Origin: Haematobia irritans | Taxonomy: Eukaryota > Arthropoda > Insecta > Diptera > Muscidae | DNA length: 64,000 nucleotides | Direction of reading: 5' to 3' | Assembly (NCBI RefSeq): GCF_050003625.1 | Contig: NC_134398.1 | Coordinates: 20,038,997 to 20,102,996, forward strand | Part shown: one piece after another, positions 63,525-64,000 of the stretch | How the letters are laid out: every line of letters begins with the position of its first letter | How positions within the stretch are numbered: position 1 is the first letter of the stretch | Position numbers and translations under genes: made by a program | Notes under the pieces: model-generated | The model's database searches: none | What the model saw: the letters and a program-made list of their open reading frames with translations, nothing else | Told to the model about the DNA's origin: nothing

Positions 63525-64000
63525 GAGATCGTCTTAACACCTCGTTTTCCACATTCCCAGCAGAAGAGAAGAGGTTCACGTCGGCAGCCGGCGGCGTAAT
63601 GTCCTTCTTGCCCACAGCGGCGACATGCTGTCCTGGGGTTGGGGATTCGGTATCCGTCTGTTGGGTTCTCCGGTTCTAGGCGGCGGTGTTGTTCCCGAGG
63701 GTTGACCACCATCGAGGGCAAGCTCTCTAGATCTCCAGCCAATTCCAGTAATTCTTGGAGGCTCAGAAAGTCTCTACGTCGGATGTACCATAGATACTCG
63801 GGTAGCGCGTTACGGAAGATCCTCTCTACTTTTTGCTCCTCGGTGTATTCACAATGACGCATGAGGTCTTGCATAACCAGCGCGTAATTTTTGAATGATT
63901 CCCTTGGTTTCTGCTTTCTTTTGCGTATTTCATCCTCCAACTGCTCAAAGTATCGGGTTGGGAGGAAAAACTGCAAGAAGTCGTGTCGGAAATCCTTCCA
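63449..64000 (-). CDS. gag: Ty3-like Gag, partial (N-terminus beyond window)
   Basis: Open from the window edge (WKDFRHDF, then LQFFLPTRYFEQLEDEIR) to a TGA at 63449-63451, so the true start lies beyond 64000. The first part is the helical retrotransposon Gag region with the common W-x2-F, FLP-x3-Y-x2-L and ESFxxY spacing. Numbering from the codon at 63976, a classic zinc knuckle is at C118, C121, H126 and C131. A second CxxC box follows, C139, C142 and C152, with valine (147) where histidine is expected. A basic tail follows. The end of the frame overlaps protease by 76-85 bp and carries the frameshift signal. Gag packages the element RNA in cytoplasmic particles. No internal stop is seen. 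Confidence 0.87.
   Translation of the reverse strand, partial: WKDFRHDFLQFFLPTRYFEQLEDEIRKRKQKPRESFKNYALVMQDLMRHCEYTEEQKVERIFRNALPEYLWYIRRRDFLSLQELLELAGDLESLPSMVVNPREQHRRLEPENPTDGYRIPNPRTACRRCGQEGHYAAGCRREPLLFCWECGKRGVKTISCCRPNPGNGNRTRHERGEAGPQDN

Larger units (their letters stand above)
62325..64000 (-). mobile_element. Ty3-like LTR retrotransposon, internal region (partial)
   Basis: Minus-strand gag and protease followed directly by polypurine tract and 3' LTR (59797-62329). The element runs off the right edge, so its 5' LTR and primer binding site are not visible. With no reverse transcriptase or integrase downstream of protease it must rely on enzymes from a relative. It is inserted into, or forms the border of, the satellite array. 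Confidence 0.82.

Noticed and set aside
62914..63857. Plus-strand frames of 72-127 codons opposite gag and protease
   Set aside because: They are shadows of the minus-strand genes, which carry clear domain motifs.

Overview
The window looks like heterochromatin from an arthropod, most likely an insect. The nucleotide sequence does not let me name the species. About 55 kb is one AT-rich tandem satellite with a 125-bp monomer, roughly 440 copies, all in the same orientation. The only real genes belong to two LTR retrotransposons. The host call rests on a copia-type element primed by an internal fragment of initiator-Met tRNA, and on a Ty3-like element with an insect-style Gag. I see no host gene, tRNA, rRNA or CRISPR array.

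Layout. (1) 1-22634: satellite, left part. (2) 22635-27339: a complete 4,705-bp copia (Ty1/copia) element. It has two apparently identical 186-bp LTRs, a 5-bp target duplication (GAAAA), a primer binding site, a polypurine tract and a 1,264-codon frame carrying the rest of Gag, protease, integrase, reverse transcriptase and RNase H. Gag is broken near its 5' end by a frame change that coincides with a perfect 16-bp inverted repeat. (3) 27345-59796: satellite, right part. It contains segmental duplications (spacings 5,176 and 1,121 bp) and increasingly rearranged monomers. (4) 59797-62329: an unusually long (2,533 bp) LTR of a second element, on the minus strand, swollen by a ~215-bp tandem repeat. 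(5) 62325-64000: the minus-strand internal part of that element, with Gag (cut by the window edge) and protease joined by a textbook -1 frameshift signal. No reverse transcriptase or integrase lies between protease and the LTR, so this copy looks non-autonomous.

History that can be read. Satellite subtypes were arranged into multi-monomer cassettes. A block of ~4.7 kb was duplicated at 5,176-bp spacing. The copia element then inserted into one copy, because the matching position in the other copy (32516-32520) is an intact empty site. The Ty3-like element is also cut directly into a satellite monomer, so the satellite may resume beyond the right edge of the window.
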